Shown: positions 34,494 through 44,700, numbered from the stretch's first letter. The stretch: DNA of 64,000 bases from an uncultured Clostridia bacterium (GCA_948678575.1 CAPPGO010000007.1:1-64000), one strand, 5' to 3'. The notes: generated from the sequence alone by a model not told the origin. A program made the numbers and translations.

Positions 34494-36899
34494 TTATTTT
34501 CTTAATTCAGCACCTAATGAAGTTTCTAATTCTTTGATTATTTCTTCCATTGTATTATTTATTTCTTCATCTGTTAAAGTTCTATCTTTGCTTCTAAATC
34601 TCAAAGAATATGCAACACTCTTTTTCTTTAAGCCTAATTTATCATGTCTATATACATCAAATAATTCTACTTCTTCTAAAATCTTTTTAGCTTTCTTTTG
34701 AATAGCTTTTTCTATTTGTCCGACTTCAACTTTTTCGTCTATAACCATTGCTATATCTCTTTCAACAGCTGGATATTTTGGAACTTCTACATATTTTCTT
34801 TCTAATTTTGCATATTTTACTAATTTATCTAATGCAATTTCTGCAACATAAACTTCTTCTGGTAAATCATAATTTTGAGCAACTTCTGGATGAATTTCAC
34901 CAAACACAGCAATTACATCTTTTCCTACTGTCATTTTTGCTGTTTTTCCTGGATGATAACTATAATTAAATTTTTCACTTGAAACTTCATATCTAAGTAC
35001 AGAACTTTCAGACATAACTGTTTCTACTAATCCCTTTAATGTATAGAAATCAACATCTTTACCATAAAGACCTATTGTTACTATAAATTCTTCATCTGGA
35101 TTTTGTCCCTCAGCAATTTGTCCTCTATCTCTATATACTCTTGAAATATCAAATAGAGCAACTGCTTTATTCTTTTTAGCATTATTAATTGATAAAATTT
35201 GTAACATACTTGGAAGTGTTGTAGTTCTCATTACAGAGTAATCTTCACTAAGTGGATTTTTTACTTTTATAAGCTCTGTTCTTAAATCGCTATCTTCTGT
35301 TGCATTAATTTTATCTAAATCTTTTTCGTTTATAAAAGCATAAGTACAAATTTCTGATAAACCTCTATTTACTAATGCACCTCTTATATTATCTGTAATT
35401 TTTTGTGATTTTGTACGAATTCCTAATGTTGTTTCTGCATTTATTAAAGTTGTTTCAACTTTATCATAACCATAAAATCTAACTATTTCTTCTGCTAAGT
35501 CTGCTACTCTTTCAATATCAACTCTAAAATATGGTGGTAAAACATAATCTCCTTCTACTTTCATTTCCAATTTTTCCAAAGTTTTTACCATATCTTCTCT
35601 TGAAATATCAGTTCCCAAAAGCCCATTAATTTTTTCTGGACTAAATTCAACCTTATTTATTTCTTGTTTTGTTGGATATACATCAATCTTTCCTTCAACT
35701 TCTTCACCTGCACCTAACATTACAGCAAGTTCAACAGCTCTATTTACTGCTCTTTCAGCATTTATTTGAGATAATCCTTTTTCAAATCTACTAGAAGCTT
35801 CTGTTCTTAATCCAACTTTTTTAGCAGTTTTTCTTACACTTCCACCATTAAATACAGCTGCTTCAAATACAACAGTATTGGTATCTTGTTCAATTTCAGA
35901 ATTTTGACCACCCATAACGCCTGCAATAGCAATTGCTTTTTCATCATCTGCAATTACTAACATATTTTCATCTAAATCTCTTTCAACTTCGTCTAATGTA
36001 GTCATTTTTTCATTTGCATTTGCTCTTCTTACTGTAATATGCTTTCCAGCAATAGAATTGATATCAAATGCATGCATTGGTTCTCCAAGTTCAAGCATTA
36101 CATAGTTAGTTATATCAACAATATTATTAATACTTCTAACTCCACAAGCCTCTAATCTTCTTGTCATCCAAGCTGGTGATGGAGCAATTTTTACATTTTT
36201 TATCATTCTTGCCATATATCTATAACATAAATCTGGCGCAGTAATATCTACTTTTAAACCTTCCAAACTATCCTTAGTTTCAACATTCAAAGTATCTAAA
36301 TTTTTTCTTGGATTTTTGAATTCTTTTCCAAGAGAAATAGCTGTTTCTCTACCTAATCCTTCTATTGATAAACAGTCTGGTCTATTAGAAGTAATTTCAA
36401 AATCTATAATTTCTTCTTCTAATTCCAAAACTTTAACAACATCTTCACCTAAATTTTTCTCATATTCCTTAGGTAATATCATTAAACCTTTTTCTATTTG
36501 ATTTGGAAATCTATTAAGTGGTATATTAAGTTCTGAGCAAGAGCACATCATTCCACAAGACTCAACGCCTCTTAAAACACCTTTCTTTATTTTTACATCT
36601 CCTGGTAATTCTGAACCATCTTTTGCAACAGCAACAATATCATTTGCATTAACATTTGGTGCTCCTGTAACTATTTGAACAGTTTCATTACCTAAATTTA
36701 CTTGGCATATAACTAAATGATCTGAATCTGGATGTTTTTCAACAGATAAAACTTTTCCTATTACAACATTTTTTATATCTTTTCCTCGTGCTTCTATTGT
36801 TTCTACCTTAGAACCTGTCATTGTAAGAATATCACCAAGCTCTTTTGTTTCAACATCTATATCAGCATAATCTCTTAACCATTCTACACTTGTTTTCAT
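34494..36899 (-). CDS. pheT: Phenylalanyl-tRNA synthetase beta subunit
   Basis: 801 aa, standard for bacterial PheT. Domains in order: EMAP/tRBD (about 40-150, VIGKVLSVEKHPDSDHLVICQV), B3/B4 editing domain (about 210-390, GVMGGQNSEI, RFEKGLS), B5, the catalytic-like core, and the C-terminal ferredoxin-fold anticodon-binding domain (about 710-800, KYPAVERDIAMV...SLRFRSKDRTLTDEEI). It pairs with PheS (28-nt gap) and is under the same T-box. Confidence 0.97.
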   Translation of the reverse strand: MKTSVEWLRDYADIDVETKELGDILTMTGSKVETIEARGKDIKNVVIGKVLSVEKHPDSDHLVICQVNLGNETVQIVTGAPNVNANDIVAVAKDGSELPGDVKIKKGVLRGVESCGMMCSCSELNIPLNRFPNQIEKGLMILPKEYEKNLGEDVVKVLELEEEIIDFEITSNRPDCLSIEGLGRETAISLGKEFKNPRKNLDTLNVETKDSLEGLKVDITAPDLCYRYMARMIKNVKIAPSPAWMTRRLEACGVRSINNIVDITNYVMLELGEPMHAFDINSIAGKHITVRRANANEKMTTLDEVERDLDENMLVIADDEKAIAIAGVMGGQNSEIEQDTNTVVFEAAVFNGGSVRKTAKKVGLRTEASSRFEKGLSQINAERAVNRAVELAVMLGAGEEVEGKIDVYPTKQEINKVEFSPEKINGLLGTDISREDMVKTLEKLEMKVEGDYVLPPYFRVDIERVADLAEEIVRFYGYDKVETTLINAETTLGIRTKSQKITDNIRGALVNRGLSEICTYAFINEKDLDKINATEDSDLRTELIKVKNPLSEDYSVMRTTTLPSMLQILSINNAKKNKAVALFDISRVYRDRGQIAEGQNPDEEFIVTIGLYGKDVDFYTLKGLVETVMSESSVLRYEVSSEKFNYSYHPGKTAKMTVGKDVIAVFGEIHPEVAQNYDLPEEVYVAEIALDKLVKYAKLERKYVEVPKYPAVERDIAMVIDEKVEVGQIEKAIQKKAKKILEEVELFDVYRHDKLGLKKKSVAYSLRFRSKDRTLTDEEINNTMEEIIKELETSLGAELRK

Positions 36900-36927
36900 T
36901 TATTTCTCTCCTTTTTATTATCAAATT

Positions 36928-37947
36928 TTAGAATTGTTTTAAAAATCTAACATCGTTTTCAAATAATAAACGCATATCAGATATTCCAAATTTTGCCATT
37001 GCAATTCTCTCAACACCAAATCCAAATGCAAATCCTGAATAAACATTAGGATCAATTCCACAATTTTCTAATACTTTTGGATGAACCATTCCACAACCTA
37101 AAAGTTCAATCCATCCTTCATTTTTACAAACTCTACAACCTTTTCCACCACAAACGAAACATGATACATCAGCTTCGGCTGATGGCTCTGTATATGGGAA
37201 ATGATGTGGTCTAAATCTTATTTTAGTATTTGGACCTAAGCAATTTTTAACAAACATTTCAAGAGTACCTTTTAAATCTGTCATTGTTATATTTTTATCA
37301 ACAACTAATCCTTCTATTTGATGGAACAATGGTGAATGCGTTGCATCTACTGTATCAGAACGATACACTGCACCAGGGCAAATTATTTTAATTGGTGGTT
37401 TTTGATTTTCCATTGTTCTAATTTGTACAGATGAAGTTTGTGTTCTTAAAATAACATCATCTGTAACATAGAAAGTATCTTGTAAATCTCTTGCTGGATG
37501 ATCTATTGGAGTATTTAATTGGTCGAAAACATAATAAGTTCTTTCAATTTCTGGACCATCTGCAATAGAATACCCCATTCCTAAGAATATTTCTTTAACA
37601 TCTTCTATAACTTGTGTGATTGGATGAACTGAACCAAGTTGAATATTTTTACTTGGCATTGTTACATCTATTTTTTCTTTCTCTAATTTTTGCTCCAAAG
37701 CTTTTGATTTCATAACTTTTTCAGCATTTTCAATAGATTTTTCTAATTCATCTCTAACTTGGTTTACCATACTTCCTATTTTAGGTCTTTCTTCTGCTGA
37801 TAATCCTCCCAAACCTTTTAATATAGAAGTAAGTTCTCCCTTTTTACCAAGATATTTTACTTTTAACTCTTGTAATTCTTGCAAAGTTGTGATTGACTCA
37901 ATCTTTTGTTTTGCTACTTTTTTGATCATTTCAATTTTTTCTTTCAT
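36928..37947 (-). CDS. pheS: Phenylalanyl-tRNA synthetase alpha subunit
   Basis: 339 aa. N-terminal coiled coil (1-90), then the class II catalytic core: QVIEDVKEIFLGMG, motif 2 GAVYRSDTVDATHSPLFHQ, FRPHHFPYTEPS and motif 3 GFAFGFGVERIAMAKFGI. It charges tRNA-Phe as an alpha2-beta2 complex with PheT. Expression is controlled by a T-box leader ending 25 nt upstream. Confidence 0.97.
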   Translation of the reverse strand: MKEKIEMIKKVAKQKIESITTLQELQELKVKYLGKKGELTSILKGLGGLSAEERPKIGSMVNQVRDELEKSIENAEKVMKSKALEQKLEKEKIDVTMPSKNIQLGSVHPITQVIEDVKEIFLGMGYSIADGPEIERTYYVFDQLNTPIDHPARDLQDTFYVTDDVILRTQTSSVQIRTMENQKPPIKIICPGAVYRSDTVDATHSPLFHQIEGLVVDKNITMTDLKGTLEMFVKNCLGPNTKIRFRPHHFPYTEPSAEADVSCFVCGGKGCRVCKNEGWIELLGCGMVHPKVLENCGIDPNVYSGFAFGFGVERIAMAKFGISDMRLLFENDVRFLKQF

Positions 37948-37971
37948 ACAACTCTCTCCTTCTTTCTAATA

Positions 37972-38220
37972 CAAAAAGCACCTCGTCATAGGACGAAGTG
38001 CTCGTGGTACCACCTAATTTTATTATTAACACTAATAATCTTTAAAGTTATAACGGAACTACCGTTTATGCCTACTACTAATTCAACATAAAAACCTCAA
38101 AAGTGAAATTTCAGTAATGTATATATAAATAAGTTCTCAGCTTATACTTATTTTCTCTTTAATATATTTTTTAATTACCTACTTTGCTTTTTCAAACGGT
38201 TAAACTATTTACAATATGTA
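37972..38220 (-). promoter_or_regulatory. T-box leader of pheST (tRNA-Phe sensing)
   Basis: The minus strand carries the T-box core AGGTGGTACCACGAG (38001-38015), which pairs with the uncharged tRNA NCCA end. It is followed by a terminator (37977-37987 / 37992-38002 stem, TTTTT). A TTC triplet at 38105-38107, within TGAAATTTCACTTTTGAG, sits where the specifier codon is expected and matches Phe. The CTGAGAAC element is also visible. When tRNA-Phe is uncharged the antiterminator forms and pheST is expressed. Confidence 0.9.
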
Positions 38221-38276
38221 TAATATAACACATTTTTCAATTAATTTCAAGCCTATTTTTCTAAATCTTCTTGTTT

Positions 38277-38411
38277 ATCTTCAATTTGCTTCTCATTAGT
38301 TTTTACTTTATAAGAATCTGCTCTTTCTTGCAGTACTCTTATTGCCGCTTGATATTCTGGTAAATTTAAAACTCTATTTTTAGTTTGTGCTACATCATCA
38401 AAAAAACTCAT
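38277..38411 (-). CDS. Small acidic helical protein, unknown
   Basis: A reading frame of about 44 codons begins ATG (38411) with MSFFDDVAQTKNRVLNLPEY and continues as a charged amphipathic helix. A ribosome site AAGGGG precedes it 9 nt upstream, inside the end of the preceding coiled-coil gene. It follows that gene by 6 nt, so it looks co-expressed. No family is recognised. The exact stop codon should be checked; the gene is too short for usual length cut-offs. Confidence 0.5.
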
Positions 38412-38417
38412 TAATCA

Positions 38418-39302
38418 TTACCCCTTTACATTAGCCAATTCATTATTCACAAAATCTTCAATTCTTCCATTTAATGGTTCTATAATTGTTTTTATAATTA
38501 TTTTTGGTGTATTAAATTTACTTACGAAAAATCTAGTTATTCTTGAAAATGTTTTTGGCTTTTTAATTGTTGTTGTAACCCATTTTTCTCCAACTTCCAT
38601 TGCATCTAAAAGGTTTTGTTTTTTTCTTTCATTTATTCTTTTGATTTCATCATTTATTAAGAATATTTCCTTTTCTACCTTAGCAATTCTATCTTTGTTT
38701 TGGGTTTCTTCCTCTTTGGTTTTTTCAATTCTAGCAGATAGTTGTTCATCAATTTCAAATTCTATATCTTGTGCATCTTTTGCTTTTGAAATAAGAGTTG
38801 CATCTATTTCATTTTGCTTTTTCTTATTTCCTAATTTTTCTATCATATTTTTAAATGCTGTTGAAATATTCCTTTTTACTTTATCATTATCTTTTTGCAT
38901 CTTTTTTTCTTCTTCTTTTTTTATTAAATATTCATCTTTAACAATAGATCCTAATAAATGTGATTCTAATTCAACTTTTCTTAAAATAAGTTGCTCTATT
39001 TTACCATCATAAAATTCACTTAGTTCTACCAAAGCTGCTTCATAATTAGTAAGCGTATCTAAGATAGCTGCCTTAGTTATATCATAATTTTTTGAATTTT
39101 CATTAAATTTAGGATTTATATTTTTTATTCCAACTGTAATTGCATTCATTTGAGAATTTACTTTTTGATTTATAGTTTCAGAAGTTATTTTATCTGTTAA
39201 TGCACGATTTACCATTGCATCTATACTAATTCCTTCACTAGTTCTTTCATAAACTCCTTTTAAAGCCATTGCAACATACGCATCATTTTCAACTTTATCC
39301 AT
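38418..39302 (-). CDS. Cytoplasmic coiled-coil protein, unknown
   Basis: This 294-aa soluble protein has no signal peptide. The helical N-terminal domain (1-120) contains repeated Asn/Glu-rich amphipathic helices. Residues 125-240 are a strongly charged coiled coil (KKEEEKKMQKDNDKVKRN and following Glu/Lys heptads), and a short hydrophobic-basic C-terminus (about 245-290) could bind membrane. No family is recognised. It sits in a run of small unknown genes downstream of two membrane-anchored proteins; a scaffold or envelope-linked role is only a guess. Confidence 0.6.
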   Translation of the reverse strand: MDKVENDAYVAMALKGVYERTSEGISIDAMVNRALTDKITSETINQKVNSQMNAITVGIKNINPKFNENSKNYDITKAAILDTLTNYEAALVELSEFYDGKIEQLILRKVELESHLLGSIVKDEYLIKKEEEKKMQKDNDKVKRNISTAFKNMIEKLGNKKKQNEIDATLISKAKDAQDIEFEIDEQLSARIEKTKEEETQNKDRIAKVEKEIFLINDEIKRINERKKQNLLDAMEVGEKWVTTTIKKPKTFSRITRFFVSKFNTPKIIIKTIIEPLNGRIEDFVNNELANVKG

Positions 39303-39325
39303 AGATATCGCCCCCTTACATATGT

Positions 39326-39469
39326 TTATTTTTTTGCTATTTTTTTACCTTGTTCAAAATCTTTTGCTTTTTCTGCTTCTACCTTTTTAAGGAGATTTTC
39401 AACTTCTTCACTTGACATATAATCTAAATTATATATTTTTCCATCATATACAACTGTTCCAAGCTTCAT
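39326..39469 (-). CDS. Small protein, 47 aa, unknown
   Basis: ATG at 39469 opens MKLGTVVYDGKIYNLDYMS, followed by a Lys/Glu helix ending KKIAKK, with the stop at 39326-39328. A GGAGAGA ribosome site is 5-6 nt upstream. The pattern (short beta start, one amphipathic helix) is of a small soluble protein. It lies between the DUF5050-like gene and the coiled-coil gene with small gaps, so likely in the same transcript. Confidence 0.6.
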   Translation of the reverse strand: MKLGTVVYDGKIYNLDYMSSEEVENLLKKVEAEKAKDFEQGKKIAKK

Positions 39470-39535
39470 ATTTTCTCTCCTAATTCTTTTTTATTATCAT
39501 ATATTTTTACTATTTAAAAGTCAATATCTTTTCGA

Positions 39536-40513
39536 TTAATATTCTATACTTTTTGCTTTTCCACCATTTGTTTTTACTCTATACATTTGATATATTTTAG
39601 ATTCGTTTTTGCTTGCATCTAAATAATAAATTGTATCATCTATAACATTAATTTTAGTATTGTTTGTTGAAATATCTACTATCTCTTTATAATTTCCACC
39701 ATTTAAGTTTATACTAGCAATCTTTTTAGATTCTTTATCAAAGAAATATATTTTATTTTTTGTAATATTAAACGTTGATGAATTAACGTACTCTGAAACA
39801 ATGCTTGTATCTGTTCCATCATCTTTAACTTTATATAATTTTTTGTCATCTTCATTAAAATAATAAATATAACTATCTTTTATTTGGAAATTATTTACAG
39901 TAGCATCTAAGTCAATTTTGTTAAGTTCTGCACCTTCTGTATTCATTTTGTACATAATTCCAGATTTATTTGAAAAGTATATTTTTCCATCTATTACTTC
40001 AAAATCAGAAATATCACTAGCAGTAATAATTCTCTCTTCACTTCCATCTAATTTCATTTTTGCAATTCCATCTTGCAATTCATTTGTAGCATAATATATA
40101 TAATTATCTAAAACATAAATTTTACTAATTGAAGTTTTTACTGCCTTAATTGTTTTCAATTCGTTTCCATTAGTTTTTACTTTTTTTATAGCAATATTAC
40201 TTGTATCACCAACACTTAAAAAATATACATCATCACCAACTACATTTATTCCGTACGCTGTTTCATTAGTAATTTGGAATTCCTCAAAGCCTTTTACTTT
40301 AACTATTCCTTCCTCATATTTGTTATAAAAAACTGCACTATCTCCACTAGCTGCAAGTCCCATATTTGATAAATTTCCTAGCTCTCCATTTATTTTTCTT
40401 TTTCCAAATATTGCAATCATTGTTATAACAATAGACACAATTAAAATTACAGCAATAATTATTGCTATTATTTTCTTTTTACTTAAACTAAAAGTTTTCT
40501 TTGTTTCTTCCAT
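39536..40513 (-). CDS. Membrane-anchored DUF5050-like beta-propeller protein
   Basis: 325 aa from the chosen start. A cytoplasmic Lys-rich tail and a transmembrane helix (about 14-38) precede a series of about six repeats of the pattern 'VxDxxIYYxxxxxxxxIYKxxxDG' (for example YVLDNYIYYATNELQDG). This is the DUF5050/prolow-density receptor-like propeller repeat of Gram-positive surface proteins. It is likely an extracytoplasmic binding module; no enzymatic motif is seen. The start at 40513 follows an AAAGGA site; the upstream TTG at 40531 overlaps the previous stop region and lacks one. It starts about 20 nt after the large acidic protein. Confidence 0.75.
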   Translation of the reverse strand: MEETKKTFSLSKKKIIAIIIAVILIVSIVITMIAIFGKRKINGELGNLSNMGLAASGDSAVFYNKYEEGIVKVKGFEEFQITNETAYGINVVGDDVYFLSVGDTSNIAIKKVKTNGNELKTIKAVKTSISKIYVLDNYIYYATNELQDGIAKMKLDGSEERIITASDISDFEVIDGKIYFSNKSGIMYKMNTEGAELNKIDLDATVNNFQIKDSYIYYFNEDDKKLYKVKDDGTDTSIVSEYVNSSTFNITKNKIYFFDKESKKIASINLNGGNYKEIVDISTNNTKINVIDDTIYYLDASKNESKIYQMYRVKTNGGKAKSIEY

Positions 40514-40532
40514 TTTTTCTAATCCTTTCAAA

Positions 40533-42707
40533 TTATTCTTCTGTAAGCATAAAATCTTTATCTATGAAAAATGTATAATCTGCAACTTTTACTTTTGCTC
40601 TTTCTTCACTAATTTCTACTTCTACTTTATTACCATCTAATTCTTTTGGTAATAATTCTAAATTTAAAATAGAAAATTCTTCTTCATGTTCTTCTGCATC
40701 AGCCATCATCTCTTCAATTTTACTAATTAAAATGTCTCTTGCATCTCTTTTACTGATTGGCAATGGTTCTTCTTGTCCATTTTCTTCTGATGGTTGATTA
40801 TCATTTACTGGATTTTCTTCAACTGATGCCTCATTTTCTACTGGTTGTTCTTCTAAATCTGCTCTTCCCTCAGTAGTTTCTTCTTCAACTGGTTCAGCTT
40901 CTCCTTCGTTTTCTGGCTCTCTTATGGGTTGTTCAACAAGTCCACTTAAAGAATTATTATCTATAAAATTCATATTTACTATTTTTTCTGAATACAAATC
41001 CATTAATTTCATAACTATTGTAGAATATAAATTAGTAGCTTCTTCGTCTGAAAGTGTATCTACAAAAATAGTATTTTCTTCATTTAACTCTTCTGTAATT
41101 GTTGGTGTTTTAAAGTCAATTGTATTTTTTAAATTAATTTTAAAATCACTTTCATTATCATTATATTTTATAATTACATCATTTGAATATTTTTTTGAAG
41201 TTTTAGTTCCTTGTGTTGTAATATCTAATTTTAATTTAGCTATAACTTTCTTTTCTTCTATACTATTTAAAGTAATATCAAACTTTGTTTGCATATCTGT
41301 ATTATTTCTTTTTATTTCAAAAGATGTTCCTACATTCTTGTTTACTTTTTTTCCATTTTCATCAGTTTCTTCAACGTCTTGTAAAAATGTAACTTTTATT
41401 TTATCTTGTTCAGGATATTCAACATCAAGATCTGCATTTTGTGGAAGTTCTGCAACTATTTTTATAGTTTTCTTTTCTTCACCTTCTACATTTTTCACAT
41501 ATACTGTAATTTTTAATTCATCAGTGCTAATTAAAGTATCATAGTCTCGATTTATTTTACTTTGAAGTTCTTCTACTGTCATATCTAATTTTTGATTTAG
41601 TAAAATTGCTCCTAGTATTTGTGATAAAATATTATCATATTCTTCTTCTGTTTCAGTTTCTTCAATATCTGTATCTGCTTCTACTGGTGGTATTGTCATC
41701 ATTTCATTACTTTCAAGTAATTCACCTGTGTCTGGCTCATTAAGCACTTGCAAATCTTCATTACCTACTATTTGTGTAGTTTGATGTTCTTCTGTTTCTC
41801 CACCAATTGGTTGAATATTAATTGGATTAGGTTTTTGTACTGGTTCTTCTGTAAGTTCAGTTCCTTCACCAGTAGTTATTTTGTTTAAAAGTTCTTCATC
41901 ATCTCTTAGCTTTTCTAAAAGTTCTTTTGTAAGATTAGCATAATTTTGTCCACTTAAAGTTAAAGTATATGCATCTGTATTTATAACTTCTGAATTTATT
42001 GTAATTGGTGATGCTTCTGTTAATGTTACAGCTTCTTCTGGCACCTTTTCTAAAATTAAAGACATATATTCATTTGCCTTTTTAGTTTTAAATTCTTCAT
42101 CAAAATTAATTTGATTATGTGCAAACTTGTCCATCTCTCTATCAGCAAAATCAGCATCCAAATCTGTTTCAAAAGTTGTTGTTCTATTTATTGATTCTGA
42201 TAGCTTATTTTTTGAAGTAGCAATATATTTATCTAAAACTTCATTAGAACCTATCGCCACATTATCTTTTGTACCAATAAATTTTAAATCCAAAAAATCA
42301 TTTGATGAGTAAGTAATATTTGCATCAACTACTGATTGTTCTTTTGTTTTATCAGATTTTGTATCTAAAACGAATTCAAATTTACTCACGTCTACATTTT
42401 CAGTAAAGTCTGTTTTCTTATTAGTAGTAAAATTAGCTGTCGTAGAAGTTTCATAATTTTCTTTATTTAATTTTTCTAAAATAGTATAATAAATTTCTGT
42501 ATCTGCAATTTCAGCAATATTGGTTTGTGCAATATGTTTAAAAAACATTTCCCTTGGTGATACCCTCATATTTGTATACCAATAATATGCTCCACACATT
42601 CCAACTAAAACTATAAGCAATAAGAAAAATAACACTAAAATAATGCTTTTTCCTCTACGCTTTTGAGGCATGTGCTTATTGATTATTATATCATCTACTG
42701 GGCTCAT
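40533..42707 (-). CDS. Large membrane-anchored acidic surface protein, unknown
   Basis: This 724-aa protein has a short cytoplasmic start with QKRRGK, one transmembrane helix (about 21-43), then a long extracytoplasmic region rich in Thr, Asn, Asp and Glu. Segments at about 120-250 and 385-600 look like repeated beta-rich domains (ITLNSIEEKKVIAKLKLDI style). Two Pro/Glu-rich acidic linkers lie at about 285-345 and 610-680 (EEQPVENEASVEENPV), and a small C-terminal domain ends the protein. No family is recognised. It is followed directly by the propeller gene, so both probably act together at the envelope. Confidence 0.65.
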   Translation of the reverse strand: MSPVDDIIINKHMPQKRRGKSIILVLFFLLLIVLVGMCGAYYWYTNMRVSPREMFFKHIAQTNIAEIADTEIYYTILEKLNKENYETSTTANFTTNKKTDFTENVDVSKFEFVLDTKSDKTKEQSVVDANITYSSNDFLDLKFIGTKDNVAIGSNEVLDKYIATSKNKLSESINRTTTFETDLDADFADREMDKFAHNQINFDEEFKTKKANEYMSLILEKVPEEAVTLTEASPITINSEVINTDAYTLTLSGQNYANLTKELLEKLRDDEELLNKITTGEGTELTEEPVQKPNPINIQPIGGETEEHQTTQIVGNEDLQVLNEPDTGELLESNEMMTIPPVEADTDIEETETEEEYDNILSQILGAILLNQKLDMTVEELQSKINRDYDTLISTDELKITVYVKNVEGEEKKTIKIVAELPQNADLDVEYPEQDKIKVTFLQDVEETDENGKKVNKNVGTSFEIKRNNTDMQTKFDITLNSIEEKKVIAKLKLDITTQGTKTSKKYSNDVIIKYNDNESDFKINLKNTIDFKTPTITEELNEENTIFVDTLSDEEATNLYSTIVMKLMDLYSEKIVNMNFIDNNSLSGLVEQPIREPENEGEAEPVEEETTEGRADLEEQPVENEASVEENPVNDNQPSEENGQEEPLPISKRDARDILISKIEEMMADAEEHEEEFSILNLELLPKELDGNKVEVEISEERAKVKVADYTFFIDKDFMLTEE

Positions 42708-42786
42708 TTTATTTCCTCCAATTTAGCTTAGCTATTTTTATTATTATATATATAAATGGTAAAAATAACAATATTTTTTATTAAAT

Positions 42787-42812
42787 AAAACCACTTTTTT
42801 TAAAGTGGTTTT
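42787..42812 (-). terminator. Terminator overlapping the MATE stop codon
   Basis: AAAACCACTTT and AAAGTGGTTTT form an 11-bp stem with a short T loop. The last codons of the MATE gene lie in the 5' arm. Confidence 0.8.
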
Positions 42813-44158
42813 ACAGATATTTGTTTACTTATTGATTTTTTATATAGAACTATTGCAACAATCGCAGTTATAATTTCTGCAATCGAATATGCCCACCAAA
42901 CAACATTTAATCCAAAACTATCTTTAAATATTAAAATTATTGGTATAGCAATTACTATTTTTCTTAATAAACTTATTATTAAACTATACGAAGCTTTTTC
43001 GAAGCTTTGAAATACAGCTGATAAAACTGTACTAGTTGCTTGGAAAATAAATCCTATTGCTAAAATTCTAAAAGCTACAATTCCAATTTGTAGAGTTTCA
43101 TTTGAAACACCAAACCAACCTATCATAACTTTTGGTAGTAACATAAATAACAACATTCCAATAATACTAATTGCTAATGCTAACTTATAAAAATAATGTA
43201 TTATATCTTTAATTTTATCTTGTTTTTTAGCACCTATTGAATATCCTAACATTGGCATCATACCATAATCAAAACCATGAATTATTATAAATACAAATTT
43301 TTCTACCTTAACATATATTCCCCAAACAGATACTGCTGTTTCTGATATACCTATTAAAATTTTATTTAATAACAATATAATAAATGAGCTTAGTGCTTCC
43401 ATTAACATTGTTGGAATACCTACATAAAGAATTGATTTCATTGTTTCAAAGTCTGCTTTCATTTGTTTAAAAATTGAAGTATTTACAATCTTATTTTTTA
43501 ATATTAAAAAAATTCCAATTAACATTCCACTAATTTGACCAATGACAGTAGCAATTGCTGCTCCTTGTATTCCTAGTTTAGGAGCTCCTAAAAATCCATA
43601 TATTAAAATAGGATCTAGAACTAAATTTATAATTGCACCAGACATCTGCAAAATCATACTTTCCTTTGTCTTTCCATAAGCTTCTAAAACTTTTTCAAAT
43701 AAAATTTCAAAAAGAATACCAACAGATAAAACTGATGTTATTTTTAAATACACAACACCTAAATTTATTAATTCAGTATCCTTTGTGAAAAACTTTAAAA
43801 ACGATTCTGTTCCAAATAGTGCTAATACGGCTACAATTATCCACGCAAGAGCACTCAAAATTATTCCGTTTACAATAATTTTATTTGACTTTTCCTTATT
43901 CTTTTCACCTATTGATTTTGAAAGAACAACATTTAATCCTATTGCTATTCCTAAGCCTAAGGCTGTTATTATATTTTGAATAGGATATGACAATGAAATT
44001 GCATTTAATGCACTTTCTCCTAAATTTGATACAAATATTGTATCAACAATTCCATATAATGCTAGTGATATCATTGATATAACCATTGGGATAGATATTT
44101 CCCATGCGGCTTTTTTTATATCCATTGTTTCAACATATTCTTCAATACTTTTCTTCAT
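42800..44158 (-). CDS. MATE family multidrug/sodium antiporter
   Basis: This 452-aa protein has twelve predicted membrane helices in two halves. The N-terminal MATE start (AAWEISIPMVISMISLALYGIVDTIFVSNLG) and GAPKLGIQGAAIATVIGQ in the first half are characteristic. Such pumps export cationic drugs or toxic metabolites using Na+ or H+. Substrate is unknown. It is monocistronic with its own terminator. Confidence 0.92.
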   Translation of the reverse strand: MKKSIEEYVETMDIKKAAWEISIPMVISMISLALYGIVDTIFVSNLGESALNAISLSYPIQNIITALGLGIAIGLNVVLSKSIGEKNKEKSNKIIVNGIILSALAWIIVAVLALFGTESFLKFFTKDTELINLGVVYLKITSVLSVGILFEILFEKVLEAYGKTKESMILQMSGAIINLVLDPILIYGFLGAPKLGIQGAAIATVIGQISGMLIGIFLILKNKIVNTSIFKQMKADFETMKSILYVGIPTMLMEALSSFIILLLNKILIGISETAVSVWGIYVKVEKFVFIIIHGFDYGMMPMLGYSIGAKKQDKIKDIIHYFYKLALAISIIGMLLFMLLPKVMIGWFGVSNETLQIGIVAFRILAIGFIFQATSTVLSAVFQSFEKASYSLIISLLRKIVIAIPIILIFKDSFGLNVVWWAYSIAEIITAIVAIVLYKKSISKQISVKPL

Positions 44159-44235
44159 TTTATAATCCCTTTCGACAATAGTTTTTATATTTTATCACTT
44201 TTTTATATAAATGTCTATTGTTTGCTTTTCAAAAA

Positions 44236-44273
44236 CAAAAAAATAGATGGCTATGTAATAACCATCTATTTAT
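44236..44273 (-). terminator. Terminator of hsp20
   Basis: AAATAGATGG (44241-44250) and CCATCTATTT (44262-44271), T-run on the minus strand, directly after the hsp20 stop. Confidence 0.85.
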
Positions 44274-44277
44274 CTTT

Positions 44278-44700
44278 CTAATCTCCAATTTGAATATATT
44301 TCTTTTCTTGAACTTGTTTTTGAACTTCTTTTGGAAATGTTATTGATAATATTCCGTTTTTGAAATTTGCTTTTATATCTTCTTCTTTCACATCTTCTCC
44401 GACAAAAAAGCTTCTTGAACAAATTCCAGAAAATCTTTCTCTTTTTAGATATTTAGCTTTCTTTGTTTCATTGTCTTCATTTTTTGTAGCTGTTACAGTT
44501 AAATATCCATCATTTAATTCTAACTGAATATTCTCTTTATCATATCCTGGAACATCAATTTCTAATAAATAATTTCCATCTACTTCTTGGACATCTGTTT
44601 TCATTAATTTACTTACTCTCTCACTTTCACTAAAAAATGGATCATTGAAAACTTCATCAAAAATATTAAATCCATTGTCTCTTCTTGGTACTAACATCAT
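44278..44700 (-). CDS. Small heat-shock protein Hsp20
   Basis: This 140-aa protein has an alpha-crystallin domain (about 35-130), with DVPGYDKENIQLELNDGYLTVTA and the conserved A-x-x-x-NGILSITFPK near the C-terminus. It is an ATP-independent holdase that binds unfolding proteins. A GGAGG ribosome site precedes the ATG. The promoter about 100 nt upstream overlaps a CIRCE-like element, so HrcA control is likely. Confidence 0.95.
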   Translation of the reverse strand: MMLVPRRDNGFNIFDEVFNDPFFSESERVSKLMKTDVQEVDGNYLLEIDVPGYDKENIQLELNDGYLTVTATKNEDNETKKAKYLKRERFSGICSRSFFVGEDVKEEDIKANFKNGILSITFPKEVQKQVQEKKYIQIGD

